DNA of 64,000 bases from Lobosporangium transversale (lineage: Eukaryota > Mortierellomycota > Mortierellomycetes > Mortierellales > Mortierellaceae). The notes under the pieces were generated by a model, which was not told the DNA's origin, did no database searches, and was given only the letters and a program-made list of their open reading frames with translations. This document shows, piece after piece, positions 62,379-64,000 of the stretch (the first letter of the stretch is position 1; each line of letters begins with the position of its first letter). The position numbers were made by a program, and so were the translations under genes. The DNA lies in contig NW_019029017.1 of NCBI RefSeq assembly GCF_002105155.1, positions 186,001 to 250,000 of the forward strand, given 5' to 3'.

Positions 62379-63875
62379 TCATTTGCGCTGTTGCTGAACA
62401 AGGCGAAACAGATCTGCTACAAGATACAACGATCCACAGAGGATCACCACATCATCTTCCTGACGCTGAGTCCCAACCCAAGCAAGTGCAGCCCTCAGAT
62501 CTGTACCAAATGAACGTATCTCCAACGATCCCCAACAATTCTCCTTTTGTTGGTCCCGTCGCTGCGTCAAACGGTCGCAAACTTCCTGCGCAGCAATCGA
62601 CGATACCCACGGCATGCCCTCTGGTGGAGTAAACTCCACTGCTGAGAACGTATTTGTTTCAGATCCTTGATTTTGTGGATGTAAATGTTGAAAGAGTAAT
62701 ATATCAAACATTTCTTCAATATCTTTGCCCTTCGTTAATCCCACAATCCAATGTATTCTTGGTCGAATTCCCGATAACAGAGATCTCCTAGCGACATGCT
62801 CATTCACAAATGAACGCAGTGCAACGGCTGCTGCAGGATTGTGAGCCCCATCGATCAACATCTGGCCGTTAACTTCCTTTGGTGCAACTGTATCCTCAAC
62901 CCACTGCAACCTCCCTGGCCAAACCGTTTCCTCCATACCCTTGCGAATAGTTTCCTCTGTGATCTTTTGACTCCAAATCATATCGCTTTTATCGTTCTTT
63001 CGCAGCACATCAATCGCTCTAATAGCCGCAGCCGCATTCTCCAGCTGGAAGTCTCCCAGCAATGGTAACCAAAATTTAAATCCGTCATCCTCTAGCTCTG
63101 CCCAATGTCCTACTGGATTGTTGGACCTCAAACCAAACGAAGCGGCCTTTTCTGCGCTGATCAAACACGCCGGCTTCGCTTTAATAACTTTGTTCAATGG
63201 TAATCCTACACTTATGGCCTTATCTTCCAAAATTTTATAGACCTTCTCTCCCTCCACTTGAAAAGAAACGACAACAGGGACTCCCTGCTTAATAATCCCT
63301 GCTTTCTCTGATGCAATCTCTTCGATAGTGTTTCCCAATACAGTCCCATGATCCATTCCAATGGACGCAATTACACAAACTTTGGGATTTGGCACAACGT
63401 TAGTCGCATCCAATCGCCCACCTACGCCGACTTCAATTACTGCAATATCTACCCGTTCTTGTTCCTTCCCTGCCTTTAGCTGACGATTTGGATCATGGCT
63501 ACGACCGTAAGCAAACCAGTAAAACGCGACGGCGGTCAGAATCTCAAAGGAAGTCGCCTTCAACTCTAACTCCCTGTCTTTTTGCCTGACGACTTCAGTG
63601 ACATAGTCGTAATCGCTCTGAGATATGGGCTGATTATTGATCTGGATCGTGTCACGAGGAGTAATGAGATGTGGTGAATTGTAGCGACCTACACGGAATC
63701 CTGAAGCCTGAAGGATCGATGAAATGTAAGCACAAATGGACCCTTTACCATTTGTTCCTGCGACGTGAATTATAGGGTATGTGAGATGTGGGGCAAGATC
63801 ATATGCGTTTGCAGAGGTCGATGGGGGCTTGAGTGCTTCAAGCAATCGAGTAACACGATTTAATCCGAGATCCAT
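62379..63875 (-). CDS. FOL3: Dihydrofolate synthetase (folylpolyglutamate synthase family)
   Basis: ATP-dependent ligase that adds glutamate to dihydropteroate to make dihydrofolate. Single exon, 498 aa, from the ATG at 63873-63875. Family motifs: the P-loop IHVAGTNGKGSICAYISSIL, RVGRYNSPHL, ERVDIAVIEVGVGGRLDATN, VCVIASIGMDHGTVLGNTIE, IASEKAGIIKQGVPVV, QLENAAAAIRAIDVL, GRLQWVED and MLIDGAHNPAAA. The short N-terminus without a targeting leader and overall length favour a Fol3-type dihydrofolate synthetase over Met7-type folylpolyglutamate synthetase, though the two are close relatives. The start codon is preceded by an AT-rich promoter running into the end of the window. Confidence 0.92.
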   Translation of the reverse strand: MDLGLNRVTRLLEALKPPSTSANAYDLAPHLTYPIIHVAGTNGKGSICAYISSILQASGFRVGRYNSPHLITPRDTIQINNQPISQSDYDYVTEVVRQKDRELELKATSFEILTAVAFYWFAYGRSHDPNRQLKAGKEQERVDIAVIEVGVGGRLDATNVVPNPKVCVIASIGMDHGTVLGNTIEEIASEKAGIIKQGVPVVVSFQVEGEKVYKILEDKAISVGLPLNKVIKAKPACLISAEKAASFGLRSNNPVGHWAELEDDGFKFWLPLLGDFQLENAAAAIRAIDVLRKNDKSDMIWSQKITEETIRKGMEETVWPGRLQWVEDTVAPKEVNGQMLIDGAHNPAAAVALRSFVNEHVARRSLLSGIRPRIHWIVGLTKGKDIEEMFDILLFQHLHPQNQGSETNTFSAVEFTPPEGMPWVSSIAAQEVCDRLTQRRDQQKENCWGSLEIRSFGTDLRAALAWVGTQRQEDDVVILCGSLYLVADLFRLVQQQRK

Positions 63876-64000
63876 TTGTAATGTAGTTCAAAATTTGCAA
63901 AGAAAGGTGAATAAAAAAGCTTTCATAGATTTTCGTTATATTACGCCAAATTTTTTGTTTTAATTCTTTAAATGTGGAATCCTATGCGCGGGGATTCTCC
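63876..64000. other. FOL3 upstream region, cut by the window edge
   Basis: 125 bp of A/T-rich sequence before the FOL3 start. No further feature visible. Confidence 0.4.

Overview
This window is nuclear DNA of a fungus. Intron-split genes with GT..AG junctions, AATAAA-like 3' ends and fungal orthologues (Bub2, Zim17, Tsr1, Prp8, Ste14, Arb1, Fol3) establish that. The gene style (many 70-250 bp introns with very long A or T runs, a metazoan-like HDAC1/2 tail, a cactin gene) suggests an early-diverging lineage, perhaps Mucoromycota/Mortierellomycotina. That placement is an inference from style, not a database result. All exon coordinates were derived by reading splice junctions and checking that reading phase is kept across exons.

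Layout. 0-9 kb: the 3' part of a membrane RING-H2 ubiquitin ligase, 3.5 kb of pyrimidine-rich non-coding DNA, then a BUB2/cdc16 TBC-GAP gene with a large low-complexity N-terminal extension and a 1.3 kb intron. 9-15.4 kb: a divergent mitochondrial pair (ZIM17 and a UPS1/PRELI protein), then cysteinyl-tRNA synthetase with two in-frame starts that suggest dual targeting. 16-18.8 kb: a TATA-driven secreted repeat protein and a decayed membrane-protein gene. 18.8-25.6 kb: CACTIN and TSR1 (divergent), then a FAHD1-type hydrolase. 25.7-27.7 kb: copy A of a dispersed repeat and a tRNA-like SINE candidate. 27.7-40.4 kb: PRP8, riboflavin synthase, the p24 cargo receptor EMP24, and the RNAi/heterochromatin factor Arb1. 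40.5-51.3 kb: a PPR protein, cyclin H, isoprenylcysteine methyltransferase and an RPD3/HDAC1-like deacetylase with a very long tail. 52-64 kb: a class-B bHLH factor, copy B of the dispersed repeat, a probable mitoribosomal mL59, an unrecognised disordered protein and dihydrofolate synthetase.

The genes do not form one pathway, as is normal in a fungal chromosome. Loose themes are pre-mRNA splicing (PRP8, CACTIN), chromatin and transcription (HDAC, Arb1, cyclin H, bHLH), and mitochondria/translation (ZIM17, UPS1, PPR, mL59, CysRS, TSR1). Neighbours often share short divergent promoters: ZIM17/UPS1, CACTIN/TSR1, RIB5/EMP24 and PPR/cyclin H.

The most unusual signals are the two-copy ~0.6-0.7 kb dispersed repeat, the dense poly-T/poly-A tracts in introns and flanks (several arranged as T-run then A-run, able to fold back), a one-residue gap in the HDAC active-site loop with a conserved HDAC1/2-type acidic motif nearby, and CACGTG motifs in several promoters alongside a bHLH protein of the type that binds CACGTG.
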